DNA of 64,000 nucleotides. Source: Amorphoplanes digitatis. Its GTDB lineage: Bacteria; Actinomycetota; Actinomycetes; Mycobacteriales; Micromonosporaceae. The position numbers were made by a program, and so were the translations under genes. The notes under the pieces are model-generated. The model did no database searches, had not been told where the DNA came from, and worked only from the letters and a program-made list of their open reading frames with translations. Shown here piece after piece: positions 1 to 8,063 of the stretch (within the stretch, counting starts at the first letter, position 1; the number at the start of each line of letters is the position of its first letter). The stretch lies in the NCBI RefSeq assembly GCF_014205335.1, contig NZ_JACHNH010000001.1:5636501-5700500 (forward strand), read 5' to 3'.

Positions 1-56
1 GCCAGCAGCACGAGGCCGGTGGTGGCGGCGACCAGCAGGGTGAGGCGGCGCCTCAT
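1..56 (-). CDS. Sensor histidine kinase, N-terminal fragment
   Basis: Only the first 18 or so codons lie in the window. They read as a short basic start followed by a hydrophobic stretch (MRRRLTLLVAATTGLVLL), as expected for the first membrane segment of a sensor kinase. The start codon overlaps the stop of the response regulator gene by 4 bases (ATGA), the usual coupling of a two-component pair. The kinase function is inferred from this position and the membrane start, since no catalytic domain is visible here. Confidence 0.6.
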   Translation of the reverse strand, partial: MRRRLTLLVAATTGLVLL

Positions 57-736
57 GCCGGCTCACTCAGCCGCACGCCCACCCCCCGCACGGTGTGCAG
101 ATAGCGTGGCGTCTGCGCGGTCTCGCCGAGCTTGCGGCGCAGCCAGGACAGGTGCACGTCGACCGTCTTGTCCGCGCCGCCGTACGGCACCTGCCAAACC
201 TCGGAGAGCAGCTCCCGCTTCGTGACCACCTGCCCCGCGCGGGTCGCGAGGTGGTGCAGCAGGTCGAACTCGCGCGGCGTGAGGTCCAGCTGCGCGCCGT
301 CCAGCGAGGCCGTCCGGGCACCGGCGTCGACCCGCAGCCCGCCGACGGTGATCGCGGCCGGTTCCTGCCCGACCTCGCCGCCTCGGCGCAGCACCGCCCG
401 GATCCGGGCGTCCAGCTGCGCGGCCGTGAACGGCTTGACCACGTAGTCGTCGGCGCCCGCGTCCAGCACCCGGACGATCTCCTCCTCGTCGTCCCGCGCG
501 GTCGCCACGATCACCGGCACCGCGCTCACCGCCCGCAGCATCCGCAGCAGCTCGCGGCCGTCGAGGTCGGGCAGGCCGAGGTCGAGCACGACCAGATCGG
601 GGCGCTCGGCCAGGGCGGTCTGCAACCCGGCCATCGCGGTGTGTGACGCCGCCACCGCGTGACCTCGCTCGCGCAGCGCCCGCAGCAGGTTGGTACGGAT
701 CGCCGAGTCGTCCTCGATCAGCAGCAGGTGCGCCAT
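53..736 (-). CDS. OmpR/PhoB-family response regulator
   Basis: A two-domain cytoplasmic response regulator of 227 residues. The receiver domain (about 1-115) has the acidic pair E8-D9-D10, the phosphoacceptor D52 in VVLDLGLPDLDG, the threonine of VIVATA and the lysine of VVKPF. The winged-helix DNA-binding domain (about 130-225) ends in the family pattern YLHTVRGVGVRL. The ATG at 736 is chosen; an adjacent GTG at 739 is possible and neither has a clear ribosome site. It is followed by a kinase gene with a 4-base overlap, so the pair is probably one operon. The signal sensed cannot be told from this fragment. Confidence 0.93.
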   Translation of the reverse strand: MAHLLLIEDDSAIRTNLLRALRERGHAVAASHTAMAGLQTALAERPDLVVLDLGLPDLDGRELLRMLRAVSAVPVIVATARDDEEEIVRVLDAGADDYVVKPFTAAQLDARIRAVLRRGGEVGQEPAAITVGGLRVDAGARTASLDGAQLDLTPREFDLLHHLATRAGQVVTKRELLSEVWQVPYGGADKTVDVHLSWLRRKLGETAQTPRYLHTVRGVGVRLSEPA

Positions 737-834
737 CACCGCACGGTAACCCGGATCCCCGTCACCAGCGGCTTAACCCTCCCTTAGCGCGGTCACGGCC
801 CGGCTTTAGCATCCGGGAGGGCATAGTCGACCGG

Positions 835-1341
835 ATGAAGCCACGAACGCTGCTGGGCACCGCCGGCTGGATCGGCGCGGCCGTGCTGGCCGTACTCATC
901 GGGCTGGCCGCCGTGCGGGTGATCGGTGACGGCCTCAGCTCGGAGGCGGGGCGACCCCGCTCCCAGGCGGAGGTGGACCGCGACCTGGCCGCCCACGCGA
1001 CGACCATGCCGGCCTCCGCCCCGCCCAGCGTCGAGGCCACGCCGTCCGCGGCCGCGTCCACGTCCGCCTCCGCGTCGGCGGGCAGCGGGTCGGCGCCGTC
1101 CGCCGGGCTCCGCTCGTTCCGGACCGCGGGCGGCACGGTGGTCGCGCGGTGCGCGGCCGGGCGCGCCGAGATCGTCGCGATGTCCCCGCTGGGCGGATTC
1201 GCCGTGCACGAGCGCGACCAGGGTCCGCGCGTGCAGGCGGAGGGTGAGTTCCGGGGCACCGTCGACGACCACGACCGGGTCAAGGTCCGGGTCGGCTGCG
1301 CCGGCGACCGGCCGGTCCTGGACGAGCGGGACGACGACTGA
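835..1341 (+). CDS. Membrane-anchored hypothetical protein
   Basis: A 168-residue protein with one N-terminal membrane segment (about residues 9-27, TAGWIGAAVLAVLIGLAAV) and no obvious cleavage site, then a Ser/Ala/Pro-rich spacer (about 60-95) and a small C-terminal domain with two cysteines (VARCAAGRAEIV and VGCAGDRP) that could pair outside the cell. It is divergent from the two-component system, with about 100 bases between the starts, so it may be a target of that system; this is inference. A GGGAGG motif lies 14 bases before the ATG. I do not recognise the family. Confidence 0.7.
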   Translation: MKPRTLLGTAGWIGAAVLAVLIGLAAVRVIGDGLSSEAGRPRSQAEVDRDLAAHATTMPASAPPSVEATPSAAASTSASASAGSGSAPSAGLRSFRTAGGTVVARCAAGRAEIVAMSPLGGFAVHERDQGPRVQAEGEFRGTVDDHDRVKVRVGCAGDRPVLDERDDD

Positions 1342-1423
1342 GGCCGTCCGCCTCAGCCGGACCACAGCAGTGCCACAGCACGCGTTCCTATCTTGGCGGC
1401 TCCAGTAACAGCTTAGGAGTGCC

Positions 1424-3544
1424 ATGAAGAAGACACTGGCTCGCCTCCCGGTCACGCTCGGCGTGATCGTGGCGGTGGTGGCGCCGCTCGCCGGCACCGC
1501 CGTCGCGGTGGCCGTGCAGCCGACCACCGAGCGGTCCGGCAGTCTCGTGCAGGTCGGTCCGATCGCCGAACACGGTTTCCCGGCCTGGTACCGGGACAGC
1601 GACAACAACCGGTTGGAGTTGTGCGTCGACCCCGGCGATCAGCTCTGCCCGGGACCCGCCGACGAGATGCCCAATCCTGACGAGCCGGTGTCCTTCCCCG
1701 ACAACTTCCCCGGTGAGTCCTTCTACCAGCTCGCCGGCGCCGACTTCACGCTGACCGGCGGCTCCCGGGTGACCCTCGGGATGAACGTCGAGGCGGCGTT
1801 CGCCCGCGAGGACCCGATCCCCGGCGACCAGGTCGTCTTCGGCCGGGTCCGGATCCGCTTCGACGCGCCGCAGGGCCAGCGCTTCCGCATCACCCACCCG
1901 TACGGGATCGACGACATCGTCGCGGGTGACAAGGGCGTGAACATGACCGAGGACATCGGCGTCGCCCCGGGCGCGTTCGGTGGCGTCATGAGCAGCCGGA
2001 TCGGCCCGTTCCTGAAGTGGGACCCGGCCGTGGCGCCCGCCGCGCCGGTCGGCTACACCGGTGACCCGGGCGTCAACCACAAGGTCATCGGCAGCCCGTA
2101 CAAGACGAACTTCGTGCGCGTCGAGCAGCTGAACCCCGCCACCGGCGCGGTCATCGGCGAGGTCGGCTTCACCGACGTGTTCAGCGTCCAGGGCCGCTAC
2201 GCGACGAACGCCGGCGTCGACATCGACCAGGCAACGTACACCACCAACCCGGACGGCTCCGGTGTGGTCGAGGTGTTCGCCAGCAGCGAGCCCGGCCAGG
2301 TCATCCAGGTCGCCACCAACGACGCGTTGGGCTTCCACACCACCTCGCTGCGCGGCAGCGGCGGCCGCTACTACGGCCGGTTCCCGGCCACCGCCGTGCC
2401 GAAGGACTCCAAGATCGAGGTCGTCAACGCCAGCGACCGGCCGGTGACCCGCAAGACGCGGGCCCTGGCCGACGTCGTGACGATCACCGGTCTCGCGTAC
2501 GACGCCGACGCGCAGACCCTGTCGGTCTCCGCCGTCTCCAGCGACCACAGCTCGAACCCGGCCCTGTCGGTCACCGGGTTCGGCCCGATCACCGGGTCGC
2601 CGTTCGTGAACGTCGCCGCTCCGCCGGCCGCCATCACGGTCACCTCGGCCGCGGGCGGGTCCGCGACCGCTCCGCTCACCGGCACCGGTCAGGTCTTCCT
2701 GCCGACGGCGCCGGTGGCCGGCGCGACGGTCGACTCCCCCGCCATCGTCGGGCAGACCGTCCGGCTGGACGGCACCGGCTCGGCCGGTGAGATCGCCGGG
2801 TACACCTGGAAGCAGACCGGCGGCACGCCGGTCACGCTGACGAACCCGACCGGCTCCGTGGCGACGTTCGTGCCGACCGAGGTGGACAAGTACAAGTTCA
2901 CGCTCACCGTGAACGGGCCCGGCGGCACGAGCGTGCCGGTGCAGGTGACCGTCAACGTGATCGCGGCGGCCCTGCCGAAGGCCAAGCCGGGCGCGGACCA
3001 GATCGTGGTCCGGGGCCGCGCGGTCGCGCTGGACGGCTCGAACTCGAACTCCGCCGAGTCGTACTCGTGGCGGCAGGTGTCCGGTCCGGCGGTCAAGCTG
3101 TCCGACCCGGCGAGCTCGAAGCCGACGTTCACCTACCCGGTTCAGGCGCTGCCCGCGGTGCCCGGCCCGAACGCCGCGTACGTCTTCAACAACGACCCGG
3201 TGGTGCTCGAGCTGACGGTCACCAACCCGGCCGGCACCGACACCGCGAGGGTCGTCGTCCGGCCGCAGGCGGAGACGCTGTCCGGCCTGGCGGTGCGCTA
3301 CCGCACCGGCAACAACGAGTGGCGCATCTCGGGTACCAGCAGCCTGCTCGCGGGCCAGCGGGTCACCGTGGTGCTGGGCGGCACGCTCACCGGCCGCACG
3401 ATCGGTGCGCCGGTGTCCGTGGACGCCACCGGGGCGTTCGACCTGCGGGTCACCGGACCCAACCCGGGCACGGTGCGTACGGTCAGCTTCGTCACGACGA
3501 CGGGCGCCCAGCAGCTCGCCTTCAATGTCAACGTGACCAACTGA
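1424..3544 (+). CDS. Secreted protein with PKD/Ig-like domains
   Basis: A 706-residue exported protein with a classic signal peptide (MKKTLARLPVTLGVIVAVVA, cleavage probably near residue 30). The first half (about 40-340) is an unrecognised domain with several Asp/Asn-rich turns. From about residue 430 two PKD/Ig-like beta-sandwich modules follow, with the typical phrasing of these folds (VRLDGTGSAGEIAGYTWKQT and VALDGSNSNSAESYSWRQV). A final beta domain ends in VNVTN. A TAGGAG ribosome site precedes the ATG. PKD modules usually act as spacers or binding modules in surface proteins. No catalytic motif was recognised and the specific role is unknown. Confidence 0.8.
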   Translation: MKKTLARLPVTLGVIVAVVAPLAGTAVAVAVQPTTERSGSLVQVGPIAEHGFPAWYRDSDNNRLELCVDPGDQLCPGPADEMPNPDEPVSFPDNFPGESFYQLAGADFTLTGGSRVTLGMNVEAAFAREDPIPGDQVVFGRVRIRFDAPQGQRFRITHPYGIDDIVAGDKGVNMTEDIGVAPGAFGGVMSSRIGPFLKWDPAVAPAAPVGYTGDPGVNHKVIGSPYKTNFVRVEQLNPATGAVIGEVGFTDVFSVQGRYATNAGVDIDQATYTTNPDGSGVVEVFASSEPGQVIQVATNDALGFHTTSLRGSGGRYYGRFPATAVPKDSKIEVVNASDRPVTRKTRALADVVTITGLAYDADAQTLSVSAVSSDHSSNPALSVTGFGPITGSPFVNVAAPPAAITVTSAAGGSATAPLTGTGQVFLPTAPVAGATVDSPAIVGQTVRLDGTGSAGEIAGYTWKQTGGTPVTLTNPTGSVATFVPTEVDKYKFTLTVNGPGGTSVPVQVTVNVIAAALPKAKPGADQIVVRGRAVALDGSNSNSAESYSWRQVSGPAVKLSDPASSKPTFTYPVQALPAVPGPNAAYVFNNDPVVLELTVTNPAGTDTARVVVRPQAETLSGLAVRYRTGNNEWRISGTSSLLAGQRVTVVLGGTLTGRTIGAPVSVDATGAFDLRVTGPNPGTVRTVSFVTTTGAQQLAFNVNVTN

Positions 3545-3569
3545 CGGTCTGAGCAGGGCACATCAGCGG

Positions 3570-3595
3570 CGGCGGTCTCCGTTAGGAGGCCGCCG
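3570..3595 (+). terminator. Stem-loop between convergent genes
   Basis: An 11-base stem (CGGCGGTCTCC with GGAGGCCGCCG, one G-T wobble) around a 4-base loop. It lies 26 bases after the secreted-protein stop and overlaps the 3' end of the opposing SARP gene. It probably ends transcription of the plus-strand gene. Confidence 0.55.
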
Positions 3596-5288
3596 TCAGC
3601 CGTTCCCGCAGATGGGTGCAGGACGCCTCGGACACCTGCGCCCGGATGGCGTCGCGGATCAGCGTGCCGCGGTGCCGCACGGTCCCGTCGGGCTCGTCGC
3701 TGAGCAGGTGGGCGTGGACCAGATCGTCGATCGAGGTCAGCACCTCCTGCACCGACCGGCCGGTGAGCGGGGCCAGCTCGGCCGCGCTCAGCGGGCCGAG
3801 CACCGCGCACAGGCGCAGCACGTCCCAGGCCGGCTCGCTCATCCACCGGGTCCGCTGCCGGGCGATCTGCATGGCGACCGCGCAGGCGATCTCGTGCGGC
3901 CGGGTCGCGACCGCCACCAGGGCGGGGATTCCGCCGCTGCGCTCGGCCACCCGGTCGTCGTCAAGCGACGCCAGGTCCTCCGCGCTCAAGGGGCCCAGCC
4001 GCAGCACGACGGTGGTGTTCAGCGCCGCCAGCGGCCGGTCGATGACCTGGGACGGGTAGCGGTAGGTCAGCACGATCCGCAGCCGCGGGCAGTTGTTGCT
4101 CAGCCAGGCCAGCTCCGCGACGCTGGCGCTGTCCAGGTCGGCGGCGTCGTCGACGGCCAGGAACACCCGCTCGGGGCCGTAGAACAGCGAACCGATCAGC
4201 TCCAGCTCGGCGGGGCCCAGCGGCTGGTCGCTCTTGGCGCCGTCGACGGCGGCGAGGATCTCCGGCCCGGCGCCCAGGTCGACAAGTACGGCACGCAGCC
4301 AGGCGAGCCGGAACACGGCCGAGCCGGCGTGCCCGATGCCGACGCGGTTGGGCGCGCGCCGGGCCAGCTCGGCCACGAACGCCGACTTGCCGGCGCCGAC
4401 CGGGCCGACGACGTGCACGACCGGCGGCGCCGTCGGCTCGAACAGCACCTCCATCTGGTGCTGGCGGCCGAGGAAGACCGGCTCGGCTCCGGTGGCCGGC
4501 GCGGGGGCGGCCGGCGCGGGTACGGCCGCGGCGGGCTTGGGGAGCCGGTGCGCCAGGGCGGCGCTCTGCAGGCGGATCAGTTCGGCCGAGGGCGGCAGGC
4601 CGAGCTCCTCCTCGAGCACCCGCCGGCAGCGGTCGAAGATGCGCAGCGCCTGGTCCGGCCGGTCCATGGCGACCGCCGCCGTCATCGCCGCCTGGTAACC
4701 CGATTCGAGGAACGGGCTGAGCCCGATCGCCTCCTGCGCCAGCCGCAGCGACCGCGCGGGATCGTCGGGCAGGGCGGCCCCGGCCAGCGCCAGCAGGGCG
4801 TCCACCGCGGCGAGCTGCACCTCGGTGCGGGCCTGCTCGGCCCATTCGGCGTACGGGTCCTCCGGGAACGGCAGCTGGCCGGCCAGGGTGAGTATCGAGG
4901 AGTGCACGGCGAGGCGGTCGGGGCCGTCCGGCGGGAGCGCGTCCAGGCTGCGGATGTGCCCGCGCAGCTCGGCCAGGTCGAGTTCGGCGCGGCCGGTGTC
5001 GAAGAGGTATCCGCCGCCCCGGGTGACGATGAACCAGTTCGAGACGCTGCCGTCCGGCTGGAGGCGCCGCCGGATCATCGACACGTAGTGCTCGAGCGTG
5101 GCGACGTGGTTGCCGGGCAGCTCGGCACCCCAGACCGCGTCCGCGAGGGCGTCCTTGGTCTGGATGCGGTCGTGCCGGGCGGCCAGCACCGCGAGCACCT
5201 GGCGGGCCCGGCGCGGCAGGTCCCCGGCGGGCAGGATCGTTCCGCCACAGTCGGTCACTGTGAGTGGCCCCAACACCGTCACGCGCAT
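3582..5288 (-). CDS. SARP-type regulator with NTPase domain (AfsR-like)
   Basis: A 568-residue regulator. An OmpR-like winged helix (about 1-95, starting MRVTVLGPLTV) is followed by a bacterial transcriptional activation (BTAD) domain to about 250. An Ala/Pro linker leads to a P-loop ATPase with Walker A VGPVGAGKS (294-302) and Walker B VFLAVDDAAD. It ends soon after the ATPase/winged-helix region, so the TPR part found in AfsR itself appears absent. The start is set at the ATG behind GGGGGA, which begins exactly at the canonical SARP N-terminus. It is divergent from the multicopper oxidase operon, 184 bases away, so control of that operon is a reasonable inference. SARP proteins generally activate secondary-metabolite genes. 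Confidence 0.9.
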   Translation of the reverse strand: MRVTVLGPLTVTDCGGTILPAGDLPRRARQVLAVLAARHDRIQTKDALADAVWGAELPGNHVATLEHYVSMIRRRLQPDGSVSNWFIVTRGGGYLFDTGRAELDLAELRGHIRSLDALPPDGPDRLAVHSSILTLAGQLPFPEDPYAEWAEQARTEVQLAAVDALLALAGAALPDDPARSLRLAQEAIGLSPFLESGYQAAMTAAVAMDRPDQALRIFDRCRRVLEEELGLPPSAELIRLQSAALAHRLPKPAAAVPAPAAPAPATGAEPVFLGRQHQMEVLFEPTAPPVVHVVGPVGAGKSAFVAELARRAPNRVGIGHAGSAVFRLAWLRAVLVDLGAGPEILAAVDGAKSDQPLGPAELELIGSLFYGPERVFLAVDDAADLDSASVAELAWLSNNCPRLRIVLTYRYPSQVIDRPLAALNTTVVLRLGPLSAEDLASLDDDRVAERSGGIPALVAVATRPHEIACAVAMQIARQRTRWMSEPAWDVLRLCAVLGPLSAAELAPLTGRSVQEVLTSIDDLVHAHLLSDEPDGTVRHRGTLIRDAIRAQVSEASCTHLRERLTAAS

Positions 5289-5472
5289 CTGTGTGATTCC
5301 CCCTCTGTCCGCTGCGAGATCGGCGGCTCCGGCCGGCACCTAAGGATTTCGGCCGCCCTGGCCGAGCGCGATCCGGGCCGGCTCAAGCCGGCCTCAGGAT
5401 TTCCACCGGTTTACCTCAGTGCCCACCGCTAGCTTCTGCGCACGACTGGTGAGATGAACACGGAGAGTACGG

Positions 5473-7143
5473 ATGACTGATGGAATGGTGACCCGGCGCG
5501 GCATGCTCAAGGGCGCGCTCGCGATCGGTGGCGGCGGGCTGATCGCGGCCGGCGCCGGCGGTGAGGTGATCGCCGCCGAGAGCAAGCTCGCGGCGAAGAA
5601 CACCCCGACGCCGTACACGAACATGTTCCGGCGGCCTCCGGTGCTCATGCCGTGCGAACAGGGTGTCGACGACAAGGGCCCGTTCCACCGTTACCGGCTC
5701 ACCCAGAAGATCGGCCAGGCCAGCATCGTCCCCGGCCTGCTGACCACCATCGCGGGCTACAACGGGATCTTCCCGGGCCCGACCATCAAGGTGCCGCAGG
5801 GCACCCGGTCCGAGGTCCGGATCGCGAACGCGCTGGGCGACCACCCGCTGTACAGCGGCGAGTTCAACACGGTCACCCACCTGCACGGCTCGGCCTCGCT
5901 GCCGCAGTACGACGGGTACGCGAACGACCACACCAGCCCCGGGCAGGCCAAGACCTACCGCTACCCGAACTGGCAGCAGGCCCGCACGATGTGGTACCAC
6001 GACCACAACCACCGCACCACGGCCAAGAACGCGTTCGTCGGGCTGGCCGCGATGTACCACCTGAGCGACCAGTACGAGCGCAGGCAGCTGCCGCAGGGCG
6101 AGTACGACGTCCCGCTGGTCGTCAGCGACATGGCGTTCAAGGCCAACGGCTCGGTGGCCTTCGACGGCGAGGACAACGCCGGCTTCATGGGCGACGTGAT
6201 CATGGTCAACGGCGTGCCGTGGCCGAAGATGCGGGTCAAGCCCCGGGTCTACCGGTTCCGGGTGCTGGTGTCCAGCATCTCCCGTTCGTACCGTTTCAAG
6301 CTGAGCACCGACGACCAGGTCTACGTCGTGGGCACCGACGGCGGCATGACCCCGACGGTCAATGCGGTGTCGTCCTGGCGGCACGCGCCCGCCGAGCGCT
6401 ACGAGATCCTGATCGACTTCCGCAAGTACAAGCCGGGCACCAGGATCGAGCTGAAGAACCTCAGCAACAAGAACAACGAGGACTTCGACAAGACCGGCAA
6501 GGTCATGCAGTTCGAGGTGGTCGCGGACCCGGCCGGGCCCGACACGTACGAGATCCCCAAGACGCTCGACCTCGGGCCGCAGCCGTGGGCGAACCTGGGC
6601 GCCGTCGACGTGCACAAGCTGACGCCCGACATGGCGACGGCCCGCCGCCGCCTGCGGCTGGAGCGCAAGCACGGCATCTGGACCGTCAACGGCGAGACCT
6701 GGGACGACGTCGAGAAGAGCGGCTTCCAGCGGGTCTTCGGCAACCCGAAGCCGTACGACGTCGAGATCTGGGACCTGGTCAACGAGTCGGGCGGCTGGTT
6801 CCACCCGCTGCACATCCACCTGATCGACGGCAAGATCATCGGCCGTAACAACACCCCCGACCAGAAGGCGTACGCCTGGGAGGGCGGCGGCAAGGACGTC
6901 TTCTACCTCGGCGAGAACGAGACGGTCAGCGTGCTGATGCAGTTCACCACCGGCGGCGGCAACGCCGGCGGCCGCTACATGGTGCACTGCCACAACCTCA
7001 TCCACGAGGACAACGACATGATGATCCAGTTCGCGGTGGGTGACATCAACGTCAACGACCCGGTCCGCTCCGACGCGGCGTACCCGGACGGCGAGTCGGA
7101 GCAGCCGGTGGTGTACGCGCCGAGCTACCCGCTGGGTACCTGA
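5473..7143 (+). CDS. Tat-exported multicopper oxidase
   Basis: A 556-residue copper oxidase with a twin-arginine signal (TRRGMLKGA, about residues 8-16, then a glycine-rich hydrophobic run). All four copper-ligand motifs are present: HLHG (about 136), WYHDHNH (about 174), HPLHIH (about 444) and HCHNLIHEDNDM (about 505), the last with the axial Met. The layout is that of the CotA/bilirubin-oxidase/phenoxazinone-synthase group, which oxidise phenols with reduction of O2 to water. It acts outside the membrane. The stop overlaps the next start (TGATG), so the two genes are translationally coupled. The natural substrate cannot be read from the sequence. Confidence 0.93.
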   Translation: MTDGMVTRRGMLKGALAIGGGGLIAAGAGGEVIAAESKLAAKNTPTPYTNMFRRPPVLMPCEQGVDDKGPFHRYRLTQKIGQASIVPGLLTTIAGYNGIFPGPTIKVPQGTRSEVRIANALGDHPLYSGEFNTVTHLHGSASLPQYDGYANDHTSPGQAKTYRYPNWQQARTMWYHDHNHRTTAKNAFVGLAAMYHLSDQYERRQLPQGEYDVPLVVSDMAFKANGSVAFDGEDNAGFMGDVIMVNGVPWPKMRVKPRVYRFRVLVSSISRSYRFKLSTDDQVYVVGTDGGMTPTVNAVSSWRHAPAERYEILIDFRKYKPGTRIELKNLSNKNNEDFDKTGKVMQFEVVADPAGPDTYEIPKTLDLGPQPWANLGAVDVHKLTPDMATARRRLRLERKHGIWTVNGETWDDVEKSGFQRVFGNPKPYDVEIWDLVNESGGWFHPLHIHLIDGKIIGRNNTPDQKAYAWEGGGKDVFYLGENETVSVLMQFTTGGGNAGGRYMVHCHNLIHEDNDMMIQFAVGDINVNDPVRSDAAYPDGESEQPVVYAPSYPLGT

Positions 7144-7916
7144 TGAGGCGCCTTACCTGGGGCAACGCCCTGCGGTGGTGCCTGGTGCTCGCCCTGCTGG
7201 CGGGCGGCGGTGCGGCGATGGCCCGCTGGGGCGGCTGGCTCGCCGAACCGGCGCAGGCCGCCACCGGCCCGGTCACCGACGACGCCGGGGACGAGCTGGC
7301 CACGACGACCTTCGACGGGCCGATGGTGCGCAAGCGCGCGGCCGTCGCGATTCACCCGGCCAAGGGCGCCGATCGCGGGCAGATCGCCCGTGAGCTGCGC
7401 GCGGCGGCGCAGCGCGCCAAGCTCGGCACGCTGACCGACGCGACGTTCGCGGTGTTCAGCCCGGAGATGCTCGAGTACCTGGTGCCGGAGCAGACGCTGG
7501 TGCTGGACGAGGGCGTCTCCGTGCCGGACGCCGAGGCGTTCATGCGCGACAACCAGCCGGCGAGCGTGGCGTTCTACCTGGTGCAGCCGGTGCTGGTGCA
7601 CGACCTGACGTTCGCCGTCGTCCCCGCGGCCGGCGTCCTGCCGGCCGACGTCGCGACGGTGATCGACCGGGAGGGCGTGCTGTCCGACTCGCTCAACCGC
7701 TACCGCACCACGGTGCAGCGCTCCGGGCTGACCGTCCGGTACTTCGGCGCGATCATCAGCGACGGCCAGGTCGAGGCCGTACGCCAGGCGCTGGGGCGCG
7801 CCGCCCACGTGCCGGCCGACCGGGTGGCGGTCGCGGCGAACCTGCCCGGTCCGGGCGTGGATCTGTCGCACGGCATCCCCGACCTGACCACCAAGGCGAG
7901 CGGCCACCACGGCTGA
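7143..7916 (+). CDS. Membrane-anchored or secreted partner of the multicopper oxidase
   Basis: A 257-residue protein with an N-terminal hydrophobic segment (about residues 10-27, ALRWCLVLALLAGGG) that could be an anchor or an uncleaved signal. The rest is a soluble alpha/beta region without motifs I recognise; near the end is DRVAVAANLPGPG. It shares one base with the oxidase stop, which implies co-translation and a shared role, perhaps in copper loading or as an electron or substrate partner. That role is inference from context only. A strong terminator follows. Confidence 0.75.
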   Translation: MRRLTWGNALRWCLVLALLAGGGAAMARWGGWLAEPAQAATGPVTDDAGDELATTTFDGPMVRKRAAVAIHPAKGADRGQIARELRAAAQRAKLGTLTDATFAVFSPEMLEYLVPEQTLVLDEGVSVPDAEAFMRDNQPASVAFYLVQPVLVHDLTFAVVPAAGVLPADVATVIDREGVLSDSLNRYRTTVQRSGLTVRYFGAIISDGQVEAVRQALGRAAHVPADRVAVAANLPGPGVDLSHGIPDLTTKASGHHG

Positions 7917-7930
7917 CCTCTGAGCTCCAC

Positions 7931-7968
7931 CTGAAGGGCCGTCCCCGGCGACCGGGACGGCCCTTCAG
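7931..7968 (+). terminator. Strong stem-loop terminator
   Basis: A perfect 15-base stem (CTGAAGGGCCGTCCC with GGGACGGCCCTTCAG) and an 8-base loop, 14 bases after the stop of the oxidase partner gene. There is no T-run, as is usual in high-GC actinomycetes. It separates the copper-oxidase operon from the peroxidase gene. Confidence 0.85.
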
Positions 7969-8063
7969 CATGCCCTCAGCCGGACGGGAGGTGGACAACA
8001 CCGGCGGTGCCCAAGATGTGCGAATTCAACGCTTTTCCCCTGACTCCCCCGGAGATGCGCGTA

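Noticed and set aside
3612..5432. A 606-codon plus-strand frame opposite the SARP gene
   Set aside because: Antisense shadow of a gene with unmistakable SARP and Walker motifs; the translated product is Arg/Gln/His/Gly-rich without domains.
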